Shown piece after piece: positions 1-8,697 of a stretch of DNA of 64,000 nucleotides (position 1 is its first letter; each line of letters starts with the position of its first letter). The notes beneath the pieces are model-generated. The model saw nothing but the letters and a program-made list of their open reading frames with translations, ran no database searches and was not told where the DNA came from. This DNA comes from CBDFKK01 sp965248815. Its GTDB lineage: Bacteria > Pseudomonadota > Alphaproteobacteria > SMXP01. The translations under genes were made by a program, and so were the position numbers. The stretch lies in the NCBI GenBank assembly GCA_965248815.1, contig CBDFKK010000008.1, positions 3,038,001-3,102,000 of the forward strand, written 5' to 3'.

Positions 1-1
1 T

Positions 2-1012
2 TGGGGCGTGCGCGAAGACGCCCGTTCGCTGGCAGAATTCATCCGCCTTTACATGACCGAATACCAGCGCTGGAACTCGCCCAAATATTTGGCCGGGGAA
101 AGTTATGGGACGACGCGAGCAGCTGCGCTGATTCACGAACTCATGGACGGCTACAACGGCATCGCCGTCAACGGCGTTATTCTGATTTCTTCAATCCTTG
201 ATTTTCAAGGGGCTAACTTTAAGGAGGGCAATGATCAGCCCTACATCTCATTTCTACCAACCTATGCGGCCAGTGCGTGGTATCACGACAGGCTAGAGGA
301 CAGGCCAGAGCGACTCGAAGATTTTCTCGAAGAGGTTCGCAACTTTGCAATCAACGAATATGCGCCCGCGCTAATGAGAGGCAATCGACTGAGCGACGGT
401 GAGCGAGACTATATCGTTGAAACCCTTGCCCTCTATACGGGGCTTTCCGAAACCTATATCGATCGTGCGAACTTGAGGGTTTCCGCATTTCGTTTCATGA
501 AAGAATTTCTTCGCGAAGAGGGCAAGACTGTCGGCCGTTTCGACAGCCGCTATACAGGCGACGATTATGATGATGCCGGCGAATTTTTCGACGACGACCC
601 GTCAGCGTACGGCATAAATGCGGCGTTTGTTTCAAGCGTCAACGACTACCTAACACGAGAACTTGGCGTCGACTTTACACGCGAGTACCGCATATTGCCG
701 TCCGACGTTGGCCGCGGCTGGAACTGGTCGACGGACCGCGGCGGGTGGCCGTCTTATGTCAATGTGGCTCCTTGGCTCGGTGAAGGCATGCGGGAAAATA
801 GCGATCTCAGAGTCTTTGTTGCAAGCGGTTACTACGACCTTGCCACACCGTTCTTTGCGACCGAAAATACCGTGGCCAATAATGGTATTGAGCAAGATCG
901 CGTGACGCTGGCTTACTATGAGGCGGGTCACATGATGTATACTCACGAACCCTCGCTCGCAAAACTCGCGCGTGACGTACACGAATTCATTTTGCCAAAC
1001 GAAGCAAATTAA
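2..1012 (+). CDS. S10 family serine carboxypeptidase-like protein, 5' end outside window
   Basis: The reading frame is open from base 2 (W-G-V-R-E-D) with no local start, so the N-terminus lies upstream. The nucleophile elbow GESYGT lies about 28 residues into the visible part, an Asp in SGYYDLATPF lies near residue 275, and a His in EAGHMMY lies near residue 305. This Ser-Asp-His order and spacing fits the S10 alpha/beta-hydrolase peptidases, which remove C-terminal residues or act as exported peptidases. About 336 residues are visible, roughly the last two thirds of the family length. The TAA stop overlaps the stop of the convergent cca gene. Substrate and export cannot be judged because the N-terminus is missing. 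Confidence 0.85.
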   Translation, partial: WGVREDARSLAEFIRLYMTEYQRWNSPKYLAGESYGTTRAAALIHELMDGYNGIAVNGVILISSILDFQGANFKEGNDQPYISFLPTYAASAWYHDRLEDRPERLEDFLEEVRNFAINEYAPALMRGNRLSDGERDYIVETLALYTGLSETYIDRANLRVSAFRFMKEFLREEGKTVGRFDSRYTGDDYDDAGEFFDDDPSAYGINAAFVSSVNDYLTRELGVDFTREYRILPSDVGRGWNWSTDRGGWPSYVNVAPWLGEGMRENSDLRVFVASGYYDLATPFFATENTVANNGIEQDRVTLAYYEAGHMMYTHEPSLAKLARDVHEFILPNEAN

Positions 1013-2268
1013 CCCGACGCGACCACAATTTTCTTAAGTTGATCGAGTTGATCGGATCGGTCGTCCGGGAAATCGTGGTCGATCCACCAGTCTTCGACTT
1101 GCGCAAGAATGCGTCCGACGTCGGGTCCCTCTTCCACGCCAAGTGACATGACGTCCCTCGCCCTAATCTTGAGCGAAGATTTGGACCAGGCCTTGGCGCG
1201 CTCCAAGAGCGAGTGCCAACGGCCCTCATGTGCCGCGTCGCCATCTTCGGCCCATTTCAGGCGCAAATGATCAAGCGCCACAGGTTGCCCCAGCCTGTAC
1301 AGCGCCCGGCCCATTTCGTTCTCGTCCTGCCAACTTTCAACATCGACGGCGGAGACTCGAGAGATTTCAAGTAGGCGATTTCGCACTTCATTCGAAAATT
1401 TCAGGCGCTTTGCAATGCTCTTTAGTGCATTTTCATCCTTGGGCAGTAGCGCCGCGAGACGTAACGTCACCTCTGGTTCAATTGAATGACGCTTGTCCAC
1501 GGCGATAAGGCCTTCGAGGCTTTTCAATTGTGCCGCTTCAGCTTCCGGCATAATTTCGGACAAAATTCCGGTCTCGTGCATTTTTTGAACAATAGGTGAG
1601 GCTTTATCTGCGGTGAGCAACTGAAAAAGTTCCGACTGTATTCGCTCACCGGAAAGTTTGGCCAGACCCTCCTTGTTGCGCACACACGCTGCAAGGCTTT
1701 GCTCGTCCAAATTGTCATGGCCGAACCGGGCATTGAAACGAAAGAAACGCAATATGCGCAAGAAGTCTTCCTGAATACGTTGATCAGGATCGCCGATAAA
1801 TCGCACGAGACCCTTGCGGGCATCTTCCACCCCCTTGACGGGATCGAAGATGCTGCCATCAGGATCGGCATAGATGGCGTTCATCGTAAAGTCGCGGCGC
1901 TCGGCGTCTGCCTGCCAATCATTTGTGAATGCTACCTCCGCGTGCCGGCCAAACGTTTCCACGTCTGTTCTGAGCGTCGTCACTTCAAAAGGCTCGCCGT
2001 CCGCAACGGCGGTGATCGTGCCGTGACCGATGCCGGTGGGCACCGCTTTGATGCTCTTTGATTCGAGCAGCTGGATAACTTTTTCAGGCTGATGAATCGT
2101 CGCAAGATCGACGTCCTTGACCATTTCGTCGCGTACGGCATCGCGCACGCAGCCGCCCACGAAGCGCACAGTCTCAGGTCCGGTATTAAGCGCTTCTACA
2201 ACCCGGCGTGTGTTGTCGTCGTTTAACCATGCTTGCGCCGCCAGGTTTACAACTTCGGACTTCGACAA
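1009..2268 (-). CDS. cca: CCA tRNA nucleotidyltransferase (poly(A) polymerase family)
   Basis: Adds or repairs the 3' CCA end of tRNAs using CTP and ATP. The class II nucleotidyltransferase core is seen near residues 35-60: FVGGCVRDAV followed by the metal-binding pair in KDVDLAT. The RRDFTMNAIYAD and EDFLRILRFFRF motifs of the family follow near residues 125-180. At 419 residues the length is normal for the alphaproteobacterial form, which lacks an HD domain. The start is a TTG with GGAG seven bases upstream; no better ATG precedes the conserved core. It sits after the DUF6111/Nudix genes on the same strand, about 80 bases upstream of the DUF6111 stop. Confidence 0.93.
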   Translation of the reverse strand: MSKSEVVNLAAQAWLNDDNTRRVVEALNTGPETVRFVGGCVRDAVRDEMVKDVDLATIHQPEKVIQLLESKSIKAVPTGIGHGTITAVADGEPFEVTTLRTDVETFGRHAEVAFTNDWQADAERRDFTMNAIYADPDGSIFDPVKGVEDARKGLVRFIGDPDQRIQEDFLRILRFFRFNARFGHDNLDEQSLAACVRNKEGLAKLSGERIQSELFQLLTADKASPIVQKMHETGILSEIMPEAEAAQLKSLEGLIAVDKRHSIEPEVTLRLAALLPKDENALKSIAKRLKFSNEVRNRLLEISRVSAVDVESWQDENEMGRALYRLGQPVALDHLRLKWAEDGDAAHEGRWHSLLERAKAWSKSSLKIRARDVMSLGVEEGPDVGRILAQVEDWWIDHDFPDDRSDQLDQLKKIVVASG

Positions 2269-2346
2269 GATCTTACTCCGTAGAAAGAGTAATCAGTTTC
2301 TAAAGGGCTACGGATTACAAATCACACAAGCGCGACGGGACTAGGC

Positions 2347-2601
2347 TTACTGTATTATCAACGCTTCTTCTTGTGGTGCGCGCGAGCCGGGAACGGCCGT
2401 TGGCTCAACATCGGTGAGGCCCCAATATACAAAGCTTGCGATCGCCAATAAGATTCCAGTGGTTAGCAGCCACGTCACAGGTGCCTCATTCCACGTGCCG
2501 CCTGAATCGTCCTTCTTTTTTGCGATCAAAACCACATAGCCCCAGTACACCAGGAAGGGCAAAACAAGAAGCAAAGCTTGCCATAGGGCAATTCGAATCA
2601 T
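2347..2601 (-). CDS. Small membrane protein, DUF6111 family
   Basis: An 84-residue protein with two hydrophobic segments, one from residue 3 to about 25 (ending near YWGYVVLIA) and one near residues 48-65, joined by a charged KKKDDSGG loop. The ATG overlaps the TGA of the upstream Nudix gene in an ATGA arrangement, so the two are translationally coupled; longer upstream starts would lie inside the Nudix gene and are not favoured. A small membrane protein of this type between cca and the Nudix gene is typical of alphaproteobacteria. Its function is unknown. Confidence 0.7.
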   Translation of the reverse strand: MIRIALWQALLLVLPFLVYWGYVVLIAKKKDDSGGTWNEAPVTWLLTTGILLAIASFVYWGLTDVEPTAVPGSRAPQEEALIIQ

Positions 2602-3215
2602 GAGCCATATAACCTGTCGTAAAGCATCTTCAGCATGCCTGCCGTCGCACCCCAAATATAATAGTCTTCATAGGGCATGGCATAGAAATGTCGCGTGACG
2701 CCATCGCGCGTATAGGAATGACGTTGATGATTGGCCGGATCCATGAGGAAGTCTAAAGGCACTTCAAAAGCTTCCGCTACTTCAGAGGGGTCGAGTATCA
2801 ATTCGATCTCATCCGCGAGCAAGCCAACAACCGGCAAGATGCAGTAACCAGTCCCCGTTTCATATCGTTCCAAGTAGCCAACGATAGCAATCTGCTCGGC
2901 GTCAATTCCGACTTCTTCTGTAGTTTCTCGAAGCGCCGTTTCCAATAGGTCTCTATCTTCTCGATGGCGCCGGCCGCCAGGAAAACTGATTTGACCGGCA
3001 TGGGTTGGCAACCCTTCGGCGCGTTGCGTGAGTAAAACAGTCAATTCGTTTTGCCGCTCTATAATTGGCACAAGCACCGCTGCGTCGGTCAGCGCTTCCA
3101 AAGTGCCGGATCTTTTTGGCATGTGCGGATTGAGGTCATAGTCGCTACGCCCCGTCCGACCGGGACCGGGAACTTTGGCCAGCCGCTGCTGCAGCCTTTG
3201 CGCCAAGTCACTCAT
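2598..3215 (-). CDS. Nudix hydrolase, CoA pyrophosphatase type
   Basis: Likely hydrolyses coenzyme A or related nucleotide diphosphates to 3',5'-ADP and phosphopantetheine. The CoA-specific stretch LLTQRAEGLPTHAGQ precedes the Nudix box, which begins FPGGR and ends ALRETTEEVGI, holding the metal-binding glutamates. This places it with the NudL/UPF0035 group. About 205 residues, normal length. Two ATG codons five residues apart both overlap the end of the DUF1285 gene; the second (MSDLAQ) is chosen because GAGG lies about nine bases before it. It is in a minus-strand operon between DUF1285 and DUF6111. Confidence 0.88.
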   Translation of the reverse strand: MSDLAQRLQQRLAKVPGPGRTGRSDYDLNPHMPKRSGTLEALTDAAVLVPIIERQNELTVLLTQRAEGLPTHAGQISFPGGRRHREDRDLLETALRETTEEVGIDAEQIAIVGYLERYETGTGYCILPVVGLLADEIELILDPSEVAEAFEVPLDFLMDPANHQRHSYTRDGVTRHFYAMPYEDYYIWGATAGMLKMLYDRLYGS

Positions 3216-3834
3216 CGCCCCATACCTCATCCAACAGCCCTAGAGCAAAGAAACAATCCATACTCCAAACTCCCAACAATCTTCGGCCGCCTCTATCTTC
3301 TTCTGCGCCCAGAGCAACCAGCTCATAGAACACAGCTCGCGTCAGCCGCGCCTCAAGCCCGTCGCGGATCATGACATAGGGTGAGGGTTCACCGGTCTGC
3401 GGATTTGTCGTGACCCTGATCGGGTGGTCCGAATCAGCCACAACGAAGTCGTCAAATTGCGTGCGAAATTCCAGAATTTGCTTTTGGCCTATCCCCTCAA
3501 CGCAAAGCTCCACCGCCAAGAACGGTGCGTCTTCGACTTCGATTTGCCACTTTTCCACCGGTGTAACGAGATAATAGAGATCTCCATCACGGCGCAAGAT
3601 CGAGGCAAACAAGGCAACCAGCCGAGATCTCTTGATTGGTGACCCGTCATGCCACCAGGTGCCGTCTCGTTTGATTTGCATCGGAATCTGGCCGCAATCC
3701 GGGGGATTCCAGAGATGAACCGGGGGCCGCGACGGCTGAGACGGCCCGGCTAAGGCACGCGCAGCGACCTCCTCAAGTTTAAGAAGGCCCGTTTGTTGGG
3801 CCCCTGCACCCTGGCGGCTTCCCGAATCGGTCAC
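3208..3834 (-). CDS. DUF1285 domain-containing protein
   Basis: A 208-residue soluble protein matching the DUF1285 pattern: an N-terminal linker rich in Gly, Ala and Pro to about residue 40, then GTWWHDGSPIKR, LVALFASILRR and the beta-rich EKWQIEVEDAPFLAVE segment. No catalytic role is established for the family. It is the first gene of the minus-strand run DUF1285 > Nudix > DUF6111 and diverges from moxR across about 90 bases, which must hold both promoters. The start is the first ATG in frame; a later start before GTWW cannot be excluded. Confidence 0.8.
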   Translation of the reverse strand: MTDSGSRQGAGAQQTGLLKLEEVAARALAGPSQPSRPPVHLWNPPDCGQIPMQIKRDGTWWHDGSPIKRSRLVALFASILRRDGDLYYLVTPVEKWQIEVEDAPFLAVELCVEGIGQKQILEFRTQFDDFVVADSDHPIRVTTNPQTGEPSPYVMIRDGLEARLTRAVFYELVALGAEEDRGGRRLLGVWSMDCFFALGLLDEVWGDE

Positions 3835-3924
3835 GGCTTCAGATCGTCAACATGTTGTGAACAAAATTGGATGCTCAGATTCATCCTTCACCTCGGCGTC
3901 ATTGAGTGCAGTATAGTAGGTGCG

Positions 3925-4926
3925 ATGCAAAATATAGTTAGCGAAGCGGACGATGCGATAGTCCAAGACCTCGAAGCGGCTGGCGAAAAACTAGCGGCCG
4001 TCCGAGATGCCATCGGCAAGGTCATATTTGGTCAGCAAGACGTCGTTGACCAATCTCTTGTCACAATTTTAGCCGGCGGCCACGGTCTCCTCATTGGGGT
4101 GCCGGGCTTGGCCAAAACGCGCCTTGTGGACACCTTGGCTCACGTGTTGGGTCTTGATTCAAAACGAATTCAATTCACGCCGGATTTGATGCCGACGGAT
4201 ATTGTCGGCTCGGAAGTGCTGGAAGAGGCTGCCGGCGGGCGGCGCTCGTTCCGCTTTATCAACGGTCCAGTATTTTGCCAATTGTTGATGGCTGACGAAA
4301 TAAACCGCGCGAGCCCCCGCACGCAATCCGCGTTGTTGCAGGCGATGCAAGAAAAGCACGTCACCGTGGCCGGCCAGCGCCACGAATTGCCGGCACCATT
4401 TCATGTCATGGCGACACAAAATCCCTTGGAGCAAGAAGGCACCTATCCTCTTCCGGAGGCACAACTCGATCGCTTTCTAATGCAAATTGACGTCGACTAT
4501 CCCGACCTCAACGCCGAACGCCGGATGCTGCTTGCGACGACGGGATTGGAAGAAGATAGCGCCCCGACCGTTCTCAATCCCGGCGAACTGATGGCAGCTC
4601 AGCGACTCGTAAGGCGCATTCCGGTCGGTGAAAAAGTTTTGGAAGCCATATTGCAATTAGTTAGAAGCGCGAGACCCGATGAGTCAGCTGAAGACGACAT
4701 TCGGAAGAATGTCGCTTGGGGCCCCGGGCCGCGTGCAAGCCAAGCGTTCATGCTATCCATTCGCGCGCGCACGCTTATGCAAGGACGTTTGGCACCATCA
4801 ATCGACGACGTCATCGCCCTGGCGCAACCGGTTTTGCGTCATCGCATGGCTTTGAGTTTTGCCGCGAGAGCTGAAGGTGTAAGTTTAGCCCAGGCCATTG
4901 GACGCCTTAGCGAAAGGCTTGGTTAG
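3925..4926 (+). CDS. MoxR family AAA+ ATPase
   Basis: Chaperone-like AAA+ ATPase of the MoxR group, thought to act with VWA-domain partners in assembly or metal insertion of envelope proteins. Walker A is GVPGLAKTR near residue 57 and Walker B is LLMADEINRA near residue 120, followed by the family sequence MATQNPLEQEGTYPLPEAQ. The chosen ATG begins MQNIVSEADD; the open frame continues 44 codons upstream but overlaps the divergent DUF1285 start. First of a tight four-gene operon: the DUF58 gene begins six bases after its stop. Confidence 0.93.
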   Translation: MQNIVSEADDAIVQDLEAAGEKLAAVRDAIGKVIFGQQDVVDQSLVTILAGGHGLLIGVPGLAKTRLVDTLAHVLGLDSKRIQFTPDLMPTDIVGSEVLEEAAGGRRSFRFINGPVFCQLLMADEINRASPRTQSALLQAMQEKHVTVAGQRHELPAPFHVMATQNPLEQEGTYPLPEAQLDRFLMQIDVDYPDLNAERRMLLATTGLEEDSAPTVLNPGELMAAQRLVRRIPVGEKVLEAILQLVRSARPDESAEDDIRKNVAWGPGPRASQAFMLSIRARTLMQGRLAPSIDDVIALAQPVLRHRMALSFAARAEGVSLAQAIGRLSERLG

Positions 4927-4932
4927 GCGTAT

Positions 4933-5859
4933 ATGGCCCTTCGTCCCGAAACCGATCGCGGCTGGAGCAATCTTCGAGAACAGGCCGAAACCTTAGCGGC
5001 TACCCTGCCGGCCCTGATGGCGGAAGCCGAACGCGTGGCCAACACTGTTGCGCAAGGTGTACATGGCCGCCGCCGCATTGGTGTTGGTGAAACGTTTTGG
5101 GAATATCGGCACCAGCGCCCCGAAGATCCGGTTAGTGCAATCGATTGGCGACAGTCGGCAAAGTCCGATCATCTTTACGTTCGTGAGAATGAATGGGAGG
5201 CTGCCGAAAGTATTTGGCTGTGGCGCGACTCGTCAGCGTCCATGACGTATCAGTCGCCGCTAGCGCCGTGTACAAAACTCGATCGTGCGACGGTGCTCAC
5301 TCTTGCGATCGGGTCATTGCTCATTCGCGGCGGCGAACGGATCGGCAAATTGGGAGATCCTCATCCGCCATCTACGGGCCGTGCAACACTGCGCCGGGTT
5401 GCTATGGCGCTCATGACCGATCCCCACACAGGGCCCAGCCTGCCAAGACTTGAGGCATTACCACGCTTTGCTCAAGTAGTGTGGGTTGGTGACTTTCTGG
5501 AGCCGGCGAACGAAACGGAAAAGATTATTCAGTTCTATGCGTCGCGCGGCGTCAAAGGTCATTTGATGCAAGTATTGGATCCAGCGGAAGAGGATCTTCC
5601 CTTTGAGGGGCGCACAAAATTTGAAGGAATGGAGGAGCGGATAGACTTGACCGTCGGCCGCGCAGAAGCCCTCCGCATTGAGTATCAAGAACGCATGACT
5701 TGGCATCAGGAGGCCCTGACCCGGGCGGCCCAACGCTTTGGATGGACATTTGCAGTCCATCGCACCGACCGCTCGGCCCAAACCGCTTTGTTAACTTTAT
5801 ATGCAGGGCTTGCCGGCGAGACTTTGGCGGGCATCGGCCTTTCACAACAAGTGGGATAG
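4933..5859 (+). CDS. DUF58 domain-containing protein
   Basis: A 308-residue protein of the DUF58 family, the usual partner of MoxR. The family signature is visible as GVGETFWEYRHQRPEDPVSA followed by IDWRQSAKSDHLYVRE near residues 55-85. The second half has a VWA-like fold (WLWRDSSASM near residue 97 supplies a D-x-S-x-S metal-site-like motif). No membrane segment is obvious, so it is probably peripheral. It lies six bases after moxR and nine bases before the BatA-like gene. The exact role is unknown; a link to envelope integrity or aerotolerance is inferred from Bat-type operons. Confidence 0.88.
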   Translation: MALRPETDRGWSNLREQAETLAATLPALMAEAERVANTVAQGVHGRRRIGVGETFWEYRHQRPEDPVSAIDWRQSAKSDHLYVRENEWEAAESIWLWRDSSASMTYQSPLAPCTKLDRATVLTLAIGSLLIRGGERIGKLGDPHPPSTGRATLRRVAMALMTDPHTGPSLPRLEALPRFAQVVWVGDFLEPANETEKIIQFYASRGVKGHLMQVLDPAEEDLPFEGRTKFEGMEERIDLTVGRAEALRIEYQERMTWHQEALTRAAQRFGWTFAVHRTDRSAQTALLTLYAGLAGETLAGIGLSQQVG

Positions 5860-5868
5860 TATGGCCCT

Positions 5869-8697
5869 ATGCTGAGCCTCGGACCCCTTGCCTTTGCGTC
5901 GCCGTGGATTCTCACCGCGCTGATTGGCCTGCCAATCATATGGTGGCTGTTGCGCGTGATGCCGCCGGCGCCTAAACGCGTCCGGTTTCCTGCAATACGC
6001 TTATTGCTAGAACTAAAAAAACAAGAAGAAACACCGGCTCATACGCCGTGGTGGCTTCTTTTGTTGCGGCTGGTCATTGCCGCCCTCGCGATTCTGGCTT
6101 TGGCTGATCCTATCCTAAATCCTTCAGAGCAATTCGGCGACAATGATGTATTGGTCCTCGCCATCGACGATGGATGGGCCGCTGCTTCAAATTGGCAGCA
6201 CCGGCAAGACACCCTCGGCACGTTCTTGGATCAAGTGGAACGGGATGACAAGCCGGTCGTGATCTTAACATCCGCGCCGACAACATTGTCATTGAACGCC
6301 GATCCTGAGTTTACATTGCTATCGGCAAGTGATGCGAAAGGGTTGGTGCAAGCGCTAGAACCTAAGCCGTGGATTCCGGATCGCAAAAACGCGCTGGCTC
6401 AGATTGAAGCTGTTGCCGGGGGCCTGGCCACTGAGGGCTTGAGTGCTGATGTCGTTTGGCTATCGGACGGCATGGAATACGGGGACGCCTCGGCGTTTGC
6501 ATCCGCCTTAAAGGAAATCGGGCCGGTTACCGTTATGATGAATCCTGCCGAGCAGGCAGCTTGGGCGCTCTCCCCGCCTCAGGGTACTGCAGAAGGTTTC
6601 GAAGCAAACATCTTGCGCAGCGACGGCACCGGGTCAGCGACCGGCAAACTGCGCGTCCTTGGCCCCAGCGAACGGCTTCTGGGTTATGCCGATTTTGAAT
6701 TTGAAACCGGCGAAGTGCAAACGACCGCACAGATTCAAATGCCGCTCGAACTTCGAAATGAAGCCAGGCGGATCGATGTCGAAGGCCGTATGTCAGCTGG
6801 CACCGTTGCTTTACTTGATGAAAGATGGCGGCGGCGCTTGGTCGGACTGGTCACGGCAGGCAACGTAGAAAATGCACAGCCGCTGCTGTCCGATGTCTTT
6901 TATTTGGAGAGAGCAGTCAGCCCATTTGCAGAAATTCGCAAAGGTTCAATTTCAGAACTTCTTGAGCAAGGAGTTTCAATTCTCATGCTGGCCGACGTCG
7001 GTCAGATTGTCGGCGCCGATCGCACCGCTGTTAAAGATTGGGTTGACCGGGGTGGACTGTTGGTTCGTTTTGCAGGGCCGCGGATGGCTGGCCAAAGCGA
7101 CGACTTGGTTCCCGTTCCGTTGCGCCAAGGTGGTCGCGCGCTGGGCGGCGCTTTGTCATGGGAAGAACCTCAACGCCTTATTCCTTTTGAAGAAACCAGC
7201 CCATTTTTTGGCCTCGTGATCCCCGAAGATGTCACGATCATGCGCCAGGTTCTGGCGCAGCCCGGTATTGATTTGCCGCTTCGAACGTGGGCCAGATTGA
7301 AGGATGGCACGCCCTTAGTTACATCAGCACCTCGAGAAAAGGGACGAATTATTCTTTTTCATGTCACGGCAAGCCCTGAATGGTCATCGCTGCCTATTTC
7401 CGGTCTGTACGTAGAGATGCTTCAACGAGTCGTAGCGTTGTCCGTTGGTCTCACGCCAACGGGCGCGGATCAAGTTGGCGCTGCATCAACGGCTGCAAGT
7501 TATAGACCCCTGAGCACACTCAACGGTTTTGGAGTTTTGACCGATCCGCCGGCAACTGCGCTACCGCTACAAGCGCAAAATCTGACTGAAATACGTCCCG
7601 AACCAAGTCATCCTCCGGGTCTCTATGCCGCGGACCAATCAACGTTTGTCCTCAATCCAATTGCCGAAGGATTTAAACTCAAACGATTAGAAAACCTGCC
7701 AGCTGGTATCAGTCTCAGTGAGTTTGCAGAACAGGCCGCACAGTCCTTGAAGCCGCTGCTTCTTTCGATTGTCCTGTTCTTGATCCTGGCGGATGCACTT
7801 GCTGCGCTCACGCTTGCCGGACGACTTATGCCCGGCCGTCACCGAACGCTGTCAGCCCGCGGCACTACGGCTCTCATGGCTAATCTTATCGCTTTGGGAG
7901 CCCTGCTCTTTGCAATCGGAAACACAACATCCTTTGCGCAGGAGGAAGCGGCTGACGACTTTGCCCTCCGTGCAACCCTAGAGACGCCCATTGCCTACGT
8001 GCTGACCGGTGCGTCCGACATCGACGAGATGAGCTATCACGGACTTTTGGGCCTCAGTCGCGTATTGCGGGAGCGTACGGCGATGGAACCCGCGGACCCT
8101 ATGGGCGTCGATATAGAGCATGAAGAATTGGCATTCTTTCCTCTGCTCTACTGGCCTGTTGTCGATGCTGCACCCGAGTTGTCTCCTACCGCGCTGGCAA
8201 AAGTGGACGCCTTCATGAAAAACGGCGGCACCATTTTGTTCGATACCCAGGACCATCAATCAAGCATTCCCGGAGTTCCCGGAACGCAATCGGGGAATGC
8301 GCGGCTCCAACAGCTCCTGGCCGAGCTCGATATTCCGCCGCTGGAGCCGGTACCGGAAGACCACGTGCTTACTAAGGCATTCTACCTGTTACAGGATTTT
8401 CCGGGCCGATGGTCAGGCGGGCGGGTTTGGGTTGAATCTCGGGCGGCATCTGACAATACCGAGTCTAGTGGTGGCAATGACGGCGTGTCGGCAATAATTA
8501 TCGGGAGCAACGACTACGCTGCCGCGTGGGCAGAGGATGAATACGGCAGACCGCTCGCGGCCGTTGTCCCCGGCGGGCGTCGCCAACGTGAACTTGCCAT
8601 GAGATTTGGCGTCAATCTCATCATGTACACGCTCACAGGTAACTACAAAGCGGATCAAGTTCACGTCCCGGCCCTGCTCGAAAGGTTGGGCCAATAA
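5869..8697 (+). CDS. BatA-like and DUF4159 domain membrane protein
   Basis: A 942-residue membrane protein. The N-terminus has the BatA/aerotolerance-type arrangement: a hydrophobic helix (PWILTALIGLPIIWWLL), the FPAIRLL motif, and a second helix ending in LALADPILNP by about residue 85. A large periplasmic VWA-like and GATase-like part follows. One or two further helices lie near residues 625-700, and a DUF4159 domain occupies about residues 715-940 (YHGLLGLSRVLRERTAM, FPLLYWPV, GGTILFDTQD). The stop overlaps the next ATG by one base. Probably a structural partner of the MoxR/DUF58 pair. Confidence 0.85.
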   Translation: MLSLGPLAFASPWILTALIGLPIIWWLLRVMPPAPKRVRFPAIRLLLELKKQEETPAHTPWWLLLLRLVIAALAILALADPILNPSEQFGDNDVLVLAIDDGWAAASNWQHRQDTLGTFLDQVERDDKPVVILTSAPTTLSLNADPEFTLLSASDAKGLVQALEPKPWIPDRKNALAQIEAVAGGLATEGLSADVVWLSDGMEYGDASAFASALKEIGPVTVMMNPAEQAAWALSPPQGTAEGFEANILRSDGTGSATGKLRVLGPSERLLGYADFEFETGEVQTTAQIQMPLELRNEARRIDVEGRMSAGTVALLDERWRRRLVGLVTAGNVENAQPLLSDVFYLERAVSPFAEIRKGSISELLEQGVSILMLADVGQIVGADRTAVKDWVDRGGLLVRFAGPRMAGQSDDLVPVPLRQGGRALGGALSWEEPQRLIPFEETSPFFGLVIPEDVTIMRQVLAQPGIDLPLRTWARLKDGTPLVTSAPREKGRIILFHVTASPEWSSLPISGLYVEMLQRVVALSVGLTPTGADQVGAASTAASYRPLSTLNGFGVLTDPPATALPLQAQNLTEIRPEPSHPPGLYAADQSTFVLNPIAEGFKLKRLENLPAGISLSEFAEQAAQSLKPLLLSIVLFLILADALAALTLAGRLMPGRHRTLSARGTTALMANLIALGALLFAIGNTTSFAQEEAADDFALRATLETPIAYVLTGASDIDEMSYHGLLGLSRVLRERTAMEPADPMGVDIEHEELAFFPLLYWPVVDAAPELSPTALAKVDAFMKNGGTILFDTQDHQSSIPGVPGTQSGNARLQQLLAELDIPPLEPVPEDHVLTKAFYLLQDFPGRWSGGRVWVESRAASDNTESSGGNDGVSAIIIGSNDYAAAWAEDEYGRPLAAVVPGGRRQRELAMRFGVNLIMYTLTGNYKADQVHVPALLERLGQ